The notes under the pieces: model-generated
The model's database searches: none
Told to the model about the DNA's origin: nothing
Seen by the model: the letters and a program-made list of their open reading frames with translations, nothing else
Assembly: GCF_944380975.1 (NCBI RefSeq)
Contig: NZ_CALWJK010000001.1
Location: 62,001-126,000 of the forward strand
Length of the DNA: 64,000 bases
Reading direction: 5' to 3'
DNA from: an uncultured Agathobaculum sp.
GTDB lineage: Bacteria; Bacillota; Clostridia; Oscillospirales; Butyricicoccaceae
Translations under genes and position numbers: made by a program
In this document: positions 8,559-15,735 of the stretch, one piece after another
How the letters are laid out: every line of letters starts with the position of its first letter
Numbering within the stretch: position 1 is the first letter of the stretch

Positions 8559-8864
8559 ATGGCAGTTTTAACGATTACCAAAGATAATTTTGAAAATGAA
8601 GTGCTGAATTCGGATCAGCCGGTGCTGCTCGATTTTTGGGCAAGCTGGTGCGGCCCCTGCCGTATGGTTTCTCCGATCGTGGACGAGATCGCGGAAGAGC
8701 GGACCGATATTAAGGTTGGCAAGATCAATGTCGACGAGCAGGGAGAGCTGGCGCAGCAGTTTGGTGTGATGAGCATTCCGACGCTGGTCGTGATGAAGAA
8801 CGGCCAGATCGCAAACAAGGCGGTCGGTGCTATGCCCAAGGAGAATATCCTCGCGCTGCTGTAA
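8559..8864 (+). CDS. trxA: Thioredoxin
   Basis: A 101-residue thioredoxin with the redox pair C31-G-P-C34 in WASWCGPC, the cis-proline loop MSIPTLVVMKNG and the C-terminal helix. It reduces protein disulfides in the cytoplasm. The start at ATG 8559 is supported by AAAAAGGAG upstream; the frame is open for 32 more codons upstream but those carry no thioredoxin homology. It converges on a gene for a thioredoxin reductase-like flavoprotein, which is the likely electron donor. Confidence 0.95.
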   Translation: MAVLTITKDNFENEVLNSDQPVLLDFWASWCGPCRMVSPIVDEIAEERTDIKVGKINVDEQGELAQQFGVMSIPTLVVMKNGQIANKAVGAMPKENILALL

Positions 8865-8874
8865 GCAAAAAGAA

Positions 8875-8905
8875 AAACGGAAGCGGGTTTCGCTTCCGTT
8901 TTTTT
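8875..8905. terminator. Bidirectional intrinsic terminator
   Basis: ACGGAAGCG (8877-8885) pairs with CGCTTCCGT (8891-8899) around a GGTTT loop; A-run before and T-run after. It separates trxA from the convergent reductase-like gene. Confidence 0.85.
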
Positions 8906-8911
8906 GATATT

Positions 8912-9772
8912 TTACGCTTTGCGAACGTATTTGATGGCGCTCAGCGCAGCCTGTGCGCCGTCTGAGACGGCTTTGGCTACTTGCAACAGCCCACCGGTGC
9001 AGTCGCCTGCGGCAAACAGGCCGGGAACGGCGGTTGCGCCGTCTTGTGTGGCCTGAATTCTATTCCCGTCCAGTTGTGCGCCCAACTTGCGGGCAAAATC
9101 GCTGCTGCCCGCAGTGCCATAAGCGATGAATACGCCGTCGACGGCAAGTGGGTCACCGGACTTGAACGTTACGCGCGCGACCTTGTCCTCGCCTTCGACT
9201 GCCGCGACCGGACGTTCATCCACAAGCAGACCTTCCGGCAGATCATTGGGTGCGGGAGCGCCGCTCGTCAGCAGCGTGACCGACGCTGCGACCGGTAGCA
9301 AGGTGCGCGCTTCTTCGAGTGCGTATTCACCTTCGCCCAGCACTGCGACGGCCTTGCCGCGGTAGAAAAACGCGTCGCAAATCGCGCAGTAGCTGACACC
9401 GCGCCCTTCCAATTCCCGCACGCCCGGGATCGGGGGCGTGGCGCGTGGCGCGCCGGTTGCGAGAATGACTGCGTCCACAGCGAACGTGCCTTGGGTCGTT
9501 TTGACGGTAAAGCCCTTTTCTGCGTACTCCACACCGGTGACCTCGGTCTGGATCAGCTGTGCGCCCAGACGCTCTGCCTGTACGCGCCCGCGCGCGAGCA
9601 GCTCGGGCCCGGAAATCACATCGACAAAGCCGAAATAGTTTTCGATTTTATCGGTCTTTTCCAGTGCACCGCCGTCTTTATAAGCAACAATAGTCTGGAT
9701 ACCGGCGCGTGCCGCGTAAATGGCAGCGCTTAGTCCGGCGGGACCGCCGCCGATGATAAGAATAGATGGCAT
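8912..9772 (-). CDS. Thioredoxin reductase-like flavoprotein
   Basis: A 286-residue two-domain flavoprotein with FAD motif GGGPAGLSAAIYAARAG near the start, redox pair C129-A-I-C132, and the C-terminal FAD motif GLFAAGDCTGG. It is shorter than typical NADPH thioredoxin reductases (about 305-320). The central domain has GEGEYALEEA but, where the 2'-phosphate-binding HRRxxxR motif should lie, reads VTLLTSGAPAPNDLP. That loss is typical of ferredoxin-linked flavin thioredoxin reductases of clostridia, so NADPH may not be the donor (inference). ATG 9772 has AAAGGAAG upstream. It follows the aminotransferase gene by 16 bases in one minus-strand operon. Confidence 0.82.
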   Translation of the reverse strand: MPSILIIGGGPAGLSAAIYAARAGIQTIVAYKDGGALEKTDKIENYFGFVDVISGPELLARGRVQAERLGAQLIQTEVTGVEYAEKGFTVKTTQGTFAVDAVILATGAPRATPPIPGVRELEGRGVSYCAICDAFFYRGKAVAVLGEGEYALEEARTLLPVAASVTLLTSGAPAPNDLPEGLLVDERPVAAVEGEDKVARVTFKSGDPLAVDGVFIAYGTAGSSDFARKLGAQLDGNRIQATQDGATAVPGLFAAGDCTGGLLQVAKAVSDGAQAALSAIKYVRKA

Positions 9773-9788
9773 GGCTTGCTTCCTTTCG

Positions 9789-10634
9789 TTATTTCTCGGT
9801 TTCCTGCATGAACCAGTCTTGGTAAGCTTGCTGCAACCGATCCAATAAGGCGGTGGCCTTGCCACCGACCGGTTTTTCATCCACATGGCTGACTGAGATA
9901 CAATGCGAGCCGGTGGATAGAATCATAATTTCATCTGCCTGCATGAGTTCGTCTACCGTGAACGGTGCGATGCGTGAGGGGATACCGAGTTTTTCGCATA
10001 ATTGCAAAAAGTGCATCCGTGTGATACTGGGCAGGATGAGTTCATCTGCCGGGGGCGTGCAGAACACACCATCTTTCAGAATCGCAAGGCCAGAGTGTGC
10101 ACCCTCGGTCACACGGTCGCCGCGATGGAAAACCACTTCATCGCAGCCTGCTTCCACCGCACGCTGCATCGCCATGCAGTTGGGGATTAGGTTGAGCGTT
10201 TTGATATTGCAGTGGAAAAAGCGCGTATCTTCGACCGTGATGAGCTTGTAAGGCTTATCGTGCCGGTCGAGCCCGCATGGTTCGGAGAACGCCATCAAGC
10301 TGGCCTTTGCGTCTTTGGGGAAGGCGTGCATGCGGTGTGCAACAGCGCGTGTCGACTGCCAGTAGAGCATGTGCGGATCGTCCGAATCCAAGCGGCTGAC
10401 CAGATCATTCAGCACAGCCGAAAGGGCATCGCGCTCCATCGGCGGATCAATACGCAGCAGCTTCAGGCTGTTATAAAAGCGGTCGAGATGGTCGGAAAGC
10501 GCAAAGATTTTCTTGTTGCGCACCATGGCTGCGTCGTATACGCCGTCACCGAAATAGAAACCGCGGTCAGTGATTGGAGCCTTGACCTCGTCAATCGGGC
10601 CGATGATACCATTATAATAGGCAATATCTTTCAT
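9789..10634 (-). CDS. Class IV aminotransferase, D-amino-acid aminotransferase-like
   Basis: A 281-residue PLP enzyme of fold type IV. The N-terminus has DRGFYFGDGVYDA, the Schiff-base lysine is K145 in NIKTLNLIPN, and the phosphate-binding and E-VTEGAHSG segment follows. Family members interconvert D-alanine and D-glutamate for peptidoglycan, or act on branched-chain amino acids or aminodeoxychorismate; the R-RxH pattern (VAHRMHAF) near residue 98 favours the D-amino-acid type. AGGAGG precedes ATG 10634. First gene of a two-gene operon with the reductase-like gene. Confidence 0.85.
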   Translation of the reverse strand: MKDIAYYNGIIGPIDEVKAPITDRGFYFGDGVYDAAMVRNKKIFALSDHLDRFYNSLKLLRIDPPMERDALSAVLNDLVSRLDSDDPHMLYWQSTRAVAHRMHAFPKDAKASLMAFSEPCGLDRHDKPYKLITVEDTRFFHCNIKTLNLIPNCMAMQRAVEAGCDEVVFHRGDRVTEGAHSGLAILKDGVFCTPPADELILPSITRMHFLQLCEKLGIPSRIAPFTVDELMQADEIMILSTGSHCISVSHVDEKPVGGKATALLDRLQQAYQDWFMQETEK

Positions 10635-10693
10635 AAGGTGGATACCTCCTTATATTTATAGCTTGGTTTCAGTATAGCGGTTTCGGACAGGCT

Positions 10694-10721
10694 TTGCAAG
10701 AGCTGGAAAATGTGATAAAAT
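10694..10721 (+). promoter_or_regulatory. Promoter of queH
   Basis: TTGCAA, 16 bases, TAAAAT preceded by TGA (extended -10). It ends 24 bases before the start codon. Confidence 0.55.
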
Positions 10722-10745
10722 AACAAATCAGGAGAGTGATTTTTG

Positions 10746-11330
10746 ATGAAAACGCTGCTGCATATCTGCTGTGCGCCGTGTTCCATTGCTTGCATTGACA
10801 CGCTGCGGCAGGAGGGCATCGAACCGGTGGGATTCTGGTACAACCCGAATATCCATCCGTTTACAGAATATAAGATGCGTAAAAATACGCTGGTAGAATA
10901 CGCAAAAAGCATTGACCTTAGGTTGGAGATTGAAAACGAATATGGTCTGCGTCGCTTCATTGAGGGAGTATACCCGAATTTCGATAACCGCTGCGCGTTT
11001 TGCTATACGCTGCGGTTTGAGGAGACTGCACGGTATGCTGCGGAACACGGGTTTGACCAGTTTACTTCGACGCTGTTTGTTAGCCCATATCAAAACCATG
11101 CACTGATGCGCGAGGTCGCTGAGCGCGCGGCGGAAAAGTACGGTGTTTCGTATCTGCACCGCGACTTTTCGCCGCGATTCCGCGAAGGACAGGACAAGGC
11201 ACGTGAATTAGGGCTGTATATGCAGAAATACTGCGGCTGCATCTTTTCTGAGGAGGACAGGTATAAGAAACGGCCGAAAAAGAAAAAGACCGAGGAGAAT
11301 GCTTTACAAACGGGACAGGAAATGGTATAA
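10746..11330 (+). CDS. queH: Epoxyqueuosine reductase QueH
   Basis: A protein of 194 residues that reduces epoxyqueuosine in tRNA to queuosine without cobalamin. It shows the QueH/DUF208 cysteine pattern: C8-C9 and C12 in HICCAPC, CAFC in the middle, and KYCGC with FSEEDRY near the end. The lysine-rich C-terminus (KKRPKKKK) fits RNA contact. The ATG at 10746 follows AGGAG by ten bases; a TTG one codon earlier is an alternative. Its last codons also contain the -35 and -10 of the downstream tRNA gene. Confidence 0.9.
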   Translation: MKTLLHICCAPCSIACIDTLRQEGIEPVGFWYNPNIHPFTEYKMRKNTLVEYAKSIDLRLEIENEYGLRRFIEGVYPNFDNRCAFCYTLRFEETARYAAEHGFDQFTSTLFVSPYQNHALMREVAERAAEKYGVSYLHRDFSPRFREGQDKARELGLYMQKYCGCIFSEEDRYKKRPKKKKTEENALQTGQEMV

Positions 11331-11331
11331 T
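11303..11331 (+). promoter_or_regulatory. Promoter of tRNA-Arg, inside the end of queH
   Basis: TTTACA, 17 bases, TATAAT with TG one base upstream. The tRNA starts 14 bases further on. Nearly the whole promoter is within the queH reading frame (stop at 11330). Confidence 0.65.
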
Positions 11332-11344
11332 ACCTTTTGTACCC

Positions 11345-11421
11345 GCGCCCGTAGCTCAGCTGGATAGAGCGTTGGACTCCGACTCCAAAGGCCGTGCGTT
11401 CGAATCGCATCGGGCGTACCA
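11345..11421 (+). tRNA. tRNA-Arg (anticodon CCG)
   Basis: A complete 77-base cloverleaf with encoded CCA. Acceptor arm GCGCCCG/CGGGCGT (first pair G:T), D-arm GCTC/GAGC, anticodon arm TTGGA/TCCAA with loop CTCCGAC, variable AGGCC, T-arm GTGCG/CGCAT with TTCGAAT. Anticodon CCG reads CGG (arginine). Its 3' part is the attachment site of the integrative element: the last 46 bases recur at 20021-20066. Confidence 0.93.
11376..11421 (+). repeat. attL: 46-bp direct repeat, 3' end of tRNA-Arg
   Basis: Identical over 46 bases to 20021-20066. The left copy covers the anticodon loop through CCA, so the element restores a whole tRNA gene on integration. Confidence 0.9.
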
Positions 11422-11459
11422 AAAAAGCCGCTTGTTCGAAAGAGCAGGCGGCTTTTTTT
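11421..11459 (+). terminator. Intrinsic terminator after tRNA-Arg, supplied by the element
   Basis: A 17-bp stem with GAAA loop (GCCGC...GCGGC core) followed by seven Ts. The chromosomal terminator that probably served the tRNA before insertion lies beyond attR at 20072-20117. Confidence 0.8.
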
Positions 11460-11499
11460 GTAACTTTTTCGCGATATTTGATTTTCGGGCAAATTGCTT

Positions 11500-11519
11500 T
11501 GGTGTTTATTTGGTGTTTA
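11500..11519. repeat. Left arm-type repeat (two TGGTGTTTA copies)
   Basis: Two TGGTGTTTA 9-mers spaced 11 bases apart. The same 20-base arrangement, in the same orientation, lies at 19885-19904 near attR. Such pairs flanking both att cores are typical arm-binding sites for the N-terminal domain of the integrase. Confidence 0.6.
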
Positions 11520-11563
11520 TAGAGCGAAAAATCAGGCGTTCCCATCAGCGGGAACGCCCTTTT

Positions 11564-12943
11564 TTATGCCTGCTTTCTGACGGGATGAAGAATGTTCTGC
11601 AAGGCTTCGGCGGCAGCTTGATCGGCTGATTTGATCGCGTGCGCATAGATTTTGCTGGTGGTGGTTGTGTTGGCATGACCCAGCCGAGCGGCAACCGTTG
11701 TCAAATTTGTTCCTGCTGCAATAAGCAGTGTTGCGTTAGTATGCCGCAGTGAGTGAACGTGAATAGGCGGCAAACCGTTCTTTGTAACAAACTTGTGAAA
11801 CCATGCTGTGATAACATCCGGGCGAATGGGTGCGCCATTCCACGCGGTAAACAGGCGGTCGTTGTCTTGCCACTGATCACCCAGCCGCAGCCGTTCTTTT
11901 GCTTGTTCCGCACGCCAGATGCGCAGCATAGCTATCACATCATCGGAAACTTTCATGCAGCGCTCGGAAGTCTCGTTTTTGGTTTTGTCCTCGAATACAC
12001 CTTTGCCGGATAGGTACAAGGACGAGCGCCGCACGGAAATAACCGCCCGCTCGAAATCAATATCCTTCCATTCCAGCCCGCACAGCTCGCCGCGCCGCAT
12101 TCCGGTATAAAGCAGCATCTTAACAATGACCTGATGCTGCAGGCTTTCACCCTCCAAGGCTTGCAGCAGCTGTGCCGCTTGATCTTCGTCCAGATAGATT
12201 GCTTCTTTCCGTTTGTTTTTTGGCAGTACAACGCGGCTACACGGATTGGAAAAGATAAGTTGCCATTTAACTGCAGTGGACAGCATGGAGGAAATAAGCC
12301 TGTGGTGGTGCAAAATGGTATTTACAGAAAGCGTATCTTTGTCTGTAGAAGCAGAAAATAGCTTTGCAAGCGGGAGGTTTAACGTCTTTGAGATTTTCTG
12401 TGCGCTGTTTTCGCTTATATTGTTCCCGCGTGTTACACTGTTGAGAACATAGACGGAAATATTTGCTTTTTTGGCAAGTTCCCGCTTGGTCATGCTATGG
12501 TTTTTGAGTAATGTTTTGAAATCAATGGCACTCTTGTACCGCGTATCATCACGCACACCGGTTTCGGCAAGGTTATTATAAAATTGCATGAGGTGATGCG
12601 GTTGCAGCTTGTCAAGCCGGATATGGCCTATAGCGGCATTGATACGCGGCATAAGCAGCCGATAACGGGCAATGGTTGTCGGGCGAAGCTGCTTTTCTGC
12701 ATAGTCCTTAAACCACTTTTCGGCAAAATCAGCAAATTTGATATTGCCATCCAGCACTTGCCCAGTGTGGCATTGTTCCTCAAACAGAACAGCTTGCCGA
12801 TCAAGCTCTTTTTCTGTTTGGCGGCGGGTCAAGCCTGGTTCGGGTGTCCATGTCATGCTACGGCGAATTTGCTTGCCGTTCAGATCATAGCCGCAGGAAA
12901 CAACGATTTTATAACTATTACCGCGTTTTTGGATTGTGGCCAT
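11564..12943 (-). CDS. int: Tyrosine recombinase/integrase with an internal HTH insert
   Basis: A 459-residue integrase. An N-terminal arm-binding region (MATIQKRGNSYKIVV, about 1-60), a SAM-like core-binding region (about 68-130), then an extra 60-residue stretch (about 140-200) that reads like an XRE helix-turn-helix (MTKRELAKKANISVYVLNSV), and the catalytic domain. Catalytic residues are R283, K322 (probable), H397-x-x-R400, H423 and nucleophile Y433. Because the HTH sits between core-binding and catalytic domains, it may add a regulatory or DNA-site contact. The gene points at the tRNA and overlaps the repressor gene by 26 bases, so both can be read from the repressor promoter. Confidence 0.93.
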   Translation of the reverse strand: MATIQKRGNSYKIVVSCGYDLNGKQIRRSMTWTPEPGLTRRQTEKELDRQAVLFEEQCHTGQVLDGNIKFADFAEKWFKDYAEKQLRPTTIARYRLLMPRINAAIGHIRLDKLQPHHLMQFYNNLAETGVRDDTRYKSAIDFKTLLKNHSMTKRELAKKANISVYVLNSVTRGNNISENSAQKISKTLNLPLAKLFSASTDKDTLSVNTILHHHRLISSMLSTAVKWQLIFSNPCSRVVLPKNKRKEAIYLDEDQAAQLLQALEGESLQHQVIVKMLLYTGMRRGELCGLEWKDIDFERAVISVRRSSLYLSGKGVFEDKTKNETSERCMKVSDDVIAMLRIWRAEQAKERLRLGDQWQDNDRLFTAWNGAPIRPDVITAWFHKFVTKNGLPPIHVHSLRHTNATLLIAAGTNLTTVAARLGHANTTTTSKIYAHAIKSADQAAAEALQNILHPVRKQA

Positions 12944-13763
12944 TATCTTTTTTTATCTCCTTTTTATTAATAAGATTGAGAATTTCCTTAATCGCTTCTT
13001 GTTTTTCTTGAAGTTCGGTGTTTATTTCTTCCATTGCGCTGAATGTTTCTTCGTCTATTTCAAAAAAATCTTCCGAATAGAAATCTTCCATGTATTCTGG
13101 GGGAACGCTATTTTCGGGGATATCGGTCAGTTCATCATGAAATTCACCAATTTCGTATCTACACATAATTTCATCTGCTCTAGCGCAAACATATTCAGTG
13201 AGCAATGTGTCTAGTAATTGAGGTTGACCTTTTATGGCTTTAATTGTCTCCATTCTCCAAATGGGAAGGAACTCAATCAATTTCACTAAACTCATATCAG
13301 CATATCCAGTAGCCAAATATTTGGAAAGCGGAACATTGCGAAAACGACTTTTCTTTCTTTCCTCTTCCAGAAAAGAGAAGAGATATTTGATGATATAACT
13401 GATTATTTTTCCGTTTTCAAGAATCTGATTAAATGCTACCTTTGAAAACTGGTTTCCAGAAAATTTTCGCAACTGCTGAATTGCGTTATCAGATAACCCA
13501 AGAGCAGAACTGATTTCATGATTTGTTGCATTGGCTGCATCAACAATCCCTAAAAGATAATCCGTTGAAACCTCGCACTGTTCAGCTATTTTTTTTAGTT
13601 CGATTGCATTAGGGATACGATCTCCGGACAAATAAAAGCCTACAGTTGCTCGTGACAATCCAAGCTTTTCGGCAAATTTGACATAAGTCATTTCTCCTCG
13701 CAATTTGTCTAATCTTTCTCTAAATATTGGCAGTCTACATTTTTTTTCTGCATTTGTATTCAT
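12918..13763 (-). CDS. XRE-family repressor of the element
   Basis: A 281-residue protein with an N-terminal helix-turn-helix (TYVKFAEKLGLSRATVGFYLSGDRIPN, about 25-60) and a long helical, acidic C-terminal part ending in a coiled-coil-like stretch. This layout is that of lysogeny-type regulators of integrative elements. ATG 13763 is chosen because GGAGAG lies eight bases upstream; an ATG seven codons earlier has no site. It diverges from the early-gene operon, and three CATTTGT repeats lie between. Transcribed with the integrase. Confidence 0.85.
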   Translation of the reverse strand: MNTNAEKKCRLPIFRERLDKLRGEMTYVKFAEKLGLSRATVGFYLSGDRIPNAIELKKIAEQCEVSTDYLLGIVDAANATNHEISSALGLSDNAIQQLRKFSGNQFSKVAFNQILENGKIISYIIKYLFSFLEEERKKSRFRNVPLSKYLATGYADMSLVKLIEFLPIWRMETIKAIKGQPQLLDTLLTEYVCARADEIMCRYEIGEFHDELTDIPENSVPPEYMEDFYSEDFFEIDEETFSAMEEINTELQEKQEAIKEILNLINKKEIKKDNGHNPKTR

Positions 13764-13818
13764 GCTTAGCTCTCCAATCTGCATTTGTTAATATATGTTG
13801 ATTTCTCTCTTCATTTGT
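13751..13818. promoter_or_regulatory. Three CATTTGT repeats, probable repressor operators
   Basis: CATTTGT occurs at 13751-13757, 13782-13788 and 13812-13818, 31 and 30 bases apart (about three helical turns), in the same orientation. The last overlaps the -35 of the rightward promoter; the first lies inside the start of the repressor gene. Confidence 0.5.
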
Positions 13819-13846
13819 TGCCATATCTCGGTTTATGCACTATAAT
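13818..13846 (+). promoter_or_regulatory. Rightward early promoter of the element
   Basis: TTGCCA, 17 bases, TATAAT, 47 bases upstream of the first early gene. Its -35 touches the third CATTTGT repeat, consistent with repression. Confidence 0.6.
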
Positions 13847-13893
13847 AATAACAAAAACAACAACTGTAGTCAAATGAATAAAGGAGGCTAAAC

Positions 13894-14079
13894 ATGAAAA
13901 ATAAAGATATACGGAATGAGATTAAAACTGCTGGATTATATCTCTGGCAAATAGCTGATGAATTAGGAATCAATGATGCGGCGTTTTCTCGTAAGTTGCG
14001 CTATGAACTGACAGATGCCGAAAAAACGAAAATCTATGGTATTATCGAAAAGTTATCTTCGCACAAGGAGGTGGTTTGA
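13894..14079 (+). CDS. Small HTH protein (61 residues)
   Basis: First gene of the rightward operon. The central segment LYLWQIADELGINDAAFSRKL reads as a helix-turn-helix, and the rest is short and charged. Proteins of this size at this place in clostridial elements act as early regulators or are of unknown role; I cannot assign a precise function. AAAGGAGG lies ahead of the ATG. The stop overlaps the next start by one base (TGATG). Confidence 0.7.
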   Translation: MKNKDIRNEIKTAGLYLWQIADELGINDAAFSRKLRYELTDAEKTKIYGIIEKLSSHKEVV

Positions 14080-14330
14080 TGCCCGCACGCATGAGATTCC
14101 CAGCGCAGGCTTTAGAGGAACTGCGTAAGACTGACCCGGAAACACAAATTTCGCTTAAACTCATTCGTAAATTAGTTCATTCAGGGGTGATTCCGTCTAT
14201 TCCCGTTGGTAATGGAAGACGCCGTTTGCTAAACTATGATGCCTTGCTGGCATATTTGGTGCATCCGACTGAGGACAAGCCAGAGCAAGTGCATGGTATC
14301 CGTCGAATTAATGAACAAGCGGGAGCTTAA
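14079..14330 (+). CDS. Excisionase-like DNA-binding protein
   Basis: An 83-residue protein with the winged-helix pattern ISLKLIRKLVHSGVIPSIPVGNGRRRLLNYDALLAYL. This is the MerR/Xis-like layout in which a helix-turn-helix is followed by a basic wing and a terminal helix. Excisionases steer integrase toward excision, which fits its place in the early operon of an integrative element. The start is ATG 14079 with AAGGAGG seven bases upstream. Similar proteins also act as plain transcription factors. Confidence 0.65.
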   Translation: MPARMRFPAQALEELRKTDPETQISLKLIRKLVHSGVIPSIPVGNGRRRLLNYDALLAYLVHPTEDKPEQVHGIRRINEQAGA

Positions 14331-14334
14331 ATTC

Positions 14335-14649
14335 ATGAGGATAACAGACTATCTACCGACTGGAAAAGAAAATGCTATTTCCAGCAAGGCACTGGCCGCA
14401 TTGCTGGGATTTGATACAGTGCGTGAACTGCAAAGAGCTATCGAGAGAGAAAGACAATCAGGTGCCGTGATTTTGTCTACCTGCTCAGATGGCGGGGGTT
14501 ATTACCTGTCGAATGACCCTCTTGAAATAGCTGCTTTCATTCGCACACTACATAATAGGGCGAATAACATGTTGCGCTCTGTGGAAAGTGCGCAAGTAGC
14601 TCTAAACAACCTAACCGAACAAGAAAAAAAGAAACGGAGGGAGGAATAA
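14335..14649 (+). CDS. Hypothetical element protein (104 residues), winged-helix-like
   Basis: Starts MRITDYLPTGKENAISSKAL with GGGAG nine bases upstream. The first half (SKALAALLGFDTVRELQRAIERERQSGAVILS, then GGGYYLSND) resembles a winged helix used in mobile-element replication or regulation; the second half (IAAFIRTLHNRANNMLRSVESAQVALNNL) is helical. I do not recognise a named family. The stop overlaps the next start by one base (TAATG). Confidence 0.65.
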   Translation: MRITDYLPTGKENAISSKALAALLGFDTVRELQRAIERERQSGAVILSTCSDGGGYYLSNDPLEIAAFIRTLHNRANNMLRSVESAQVALNNLTEQEKKKRREE

Positions 14650-14927
14650 TGTCAAAGTTAAAACGTGCAACTTGGTGGAAAATGTTCTATCACCAAAGGG
14701 CTGTGATCGAATCCGTATCAGACAATGATGCAGGGATGGGATTGAAAGCAGCCTTTCGATATTTTGATGGTGAATCAATTCAAGCGGAGGACTTGACACA
14801 AGCGGCTTTTACTGTCTTTTGTGTGATGCGTCCATATATTGACGAATCTCGCTTAGATTACGAGAACTCTGTAAAAAATGGGCGCAAGGGAAGCGCTACA
14901 AGATGGGGGGATGATAGCGCCCTATAG
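14649..14927 (+). CDS. DUF6291-like phage/element protein, probably frameshifted
   Basis: The first 85 residues (TWWKMFYHQRAVIESVSDND through YIDESRLDYENSVKNGRKGS) match the DUF6291-type proteins found beside replication genes of phages and elements. The frame stops at 14927 soon after a run of six Gs (14905-14910). In the +1 frame the coding continues from the G-run as IAPYSPPIAPLWDALG then an EADADAE-type acidic tail typical of this family, ending at 15123, where the stop overlaps the next gene start. One extra G would explain this. Either a true inactivating slip, a sequencing error or programmed slippage. Confidence 0.6.
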   Translation: MSKLKRATWWKMFYHQRAVIESVSDNDAGMGLKAAFRYFDGESIQAEDLTQAAFTVFCVMRPYIDESRLDYENSVKNGRKGSATRWGDDSAL

Positions 14928-15112
14928 CCCCCCTATAGCCCCCCTATGGGATGCCTTAGGGTGCTTTAGAGAAGCAGAAGCAGATGCAGATGCAGAATGC
15001 AGAAGTTTTTATAAGGGAAATAACATGGTTATTTCCAAATGTATAAGGGCGCAAAGCGCAAGTAAAAGGGAACGCGAAGCGTCCCATGTTTCCTTTGAAA
15101 ACGGAGAATCTC

Positions 15113-15466
15113 ATGCTTTTTGATTTTAAGAAATTTTCCAACATTGTAACAAGCATATACCAAGATGAAGAATATAGTCTTTCAGATGCTCTATCGGTTT
15201 TCAAATACTATTTTGTAAAATTTGAAGACTGCAAGGGATATGCGCATCCAGCTATCAAATCAGATCAAATTATTAGTATTATCCGCAAAATGCCTTATTT
15301 TTGTGAAGAAGACATGCAAACTGGTTGCGCTTATCTTGTTCCCGAGAGTTACTTTGCTATGATAGACCAACATTTTCAGACTAAGTATAGGCAATGTGAT
15401 TATAATATCAATCATTTTTTTAGTGGTAAGATTCGAGAGCTTCGATATTACGAAACATGTTATTAG
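15113..15466 (+). CDS. Hypothetical element protein (117 residues)
   Basis: Begins MLFDFKKFSNIVTSIYQDEE, with GGAG six bases before ATG 15113. It is soluble and rich in aromatic residues and includes two cysteines in a CEEDMQTGC context. Its start overlaps the end of the +1 continuation of the preceding frame by 11 bases, which supports a translated upstream frame there. No family recognised; location suggests a replication-associated accessory protein (inference). Confidence 0.55.
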   Translation: MLFDFKKFSNIVTSIYQDEEYSLSDALSVFKYYFVKFEDCKGYAHPAIKSDQIISIIRKMPYFCEEDMQTGCAYLVPESYFAMIDQHFQTKYRQCDYNINHFFSGKIRELRYYETCY

Positions 15467-15519
15467 TCAAATGCTGAAGCCAAACAAGTAATTAAAAATT
15501 TATAATTTAGGAGGAATAA

Positions 15520-15735
15520 ATGATGTATAAAATTATTCAAATCGCACCGATGCATACCAAATTGTGGGCAAATTACCGAGATGGCAAGCGGCCTTGCGTT
15601 TGCATTGCGTTGGTAGAGGATGAACGCAGCCAACGAGAAGTTCGCTGGCTCACGGCTAACAAATATGGCAGCATTGAGCCTGCAAACGGTCGTTATGATC
15701 GAGACTTTATGGGTATTGAGTGGGAGGAAGAATAA
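15520..15735 (+). CDS. Hypothetical small element protein (71 residues)
   Basis: Starts MMYKIIQIAPMHTKLWANYR behind AGGAGG and ends one base before the next gene. The sequence has a beta-rich pattern (CVCIALVEDERSQREVRWLTANKYG) and an acidic tail. It has the look of a small conserved phage-type protein; no function assignable. Confidence 0.6.
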   Translation: MMYKIIQIAPMHTKLWANYRDGKRPCVCIALVEDERSQREVRWLTANKYGSIEPANGRYDRDFMGIEWEEE

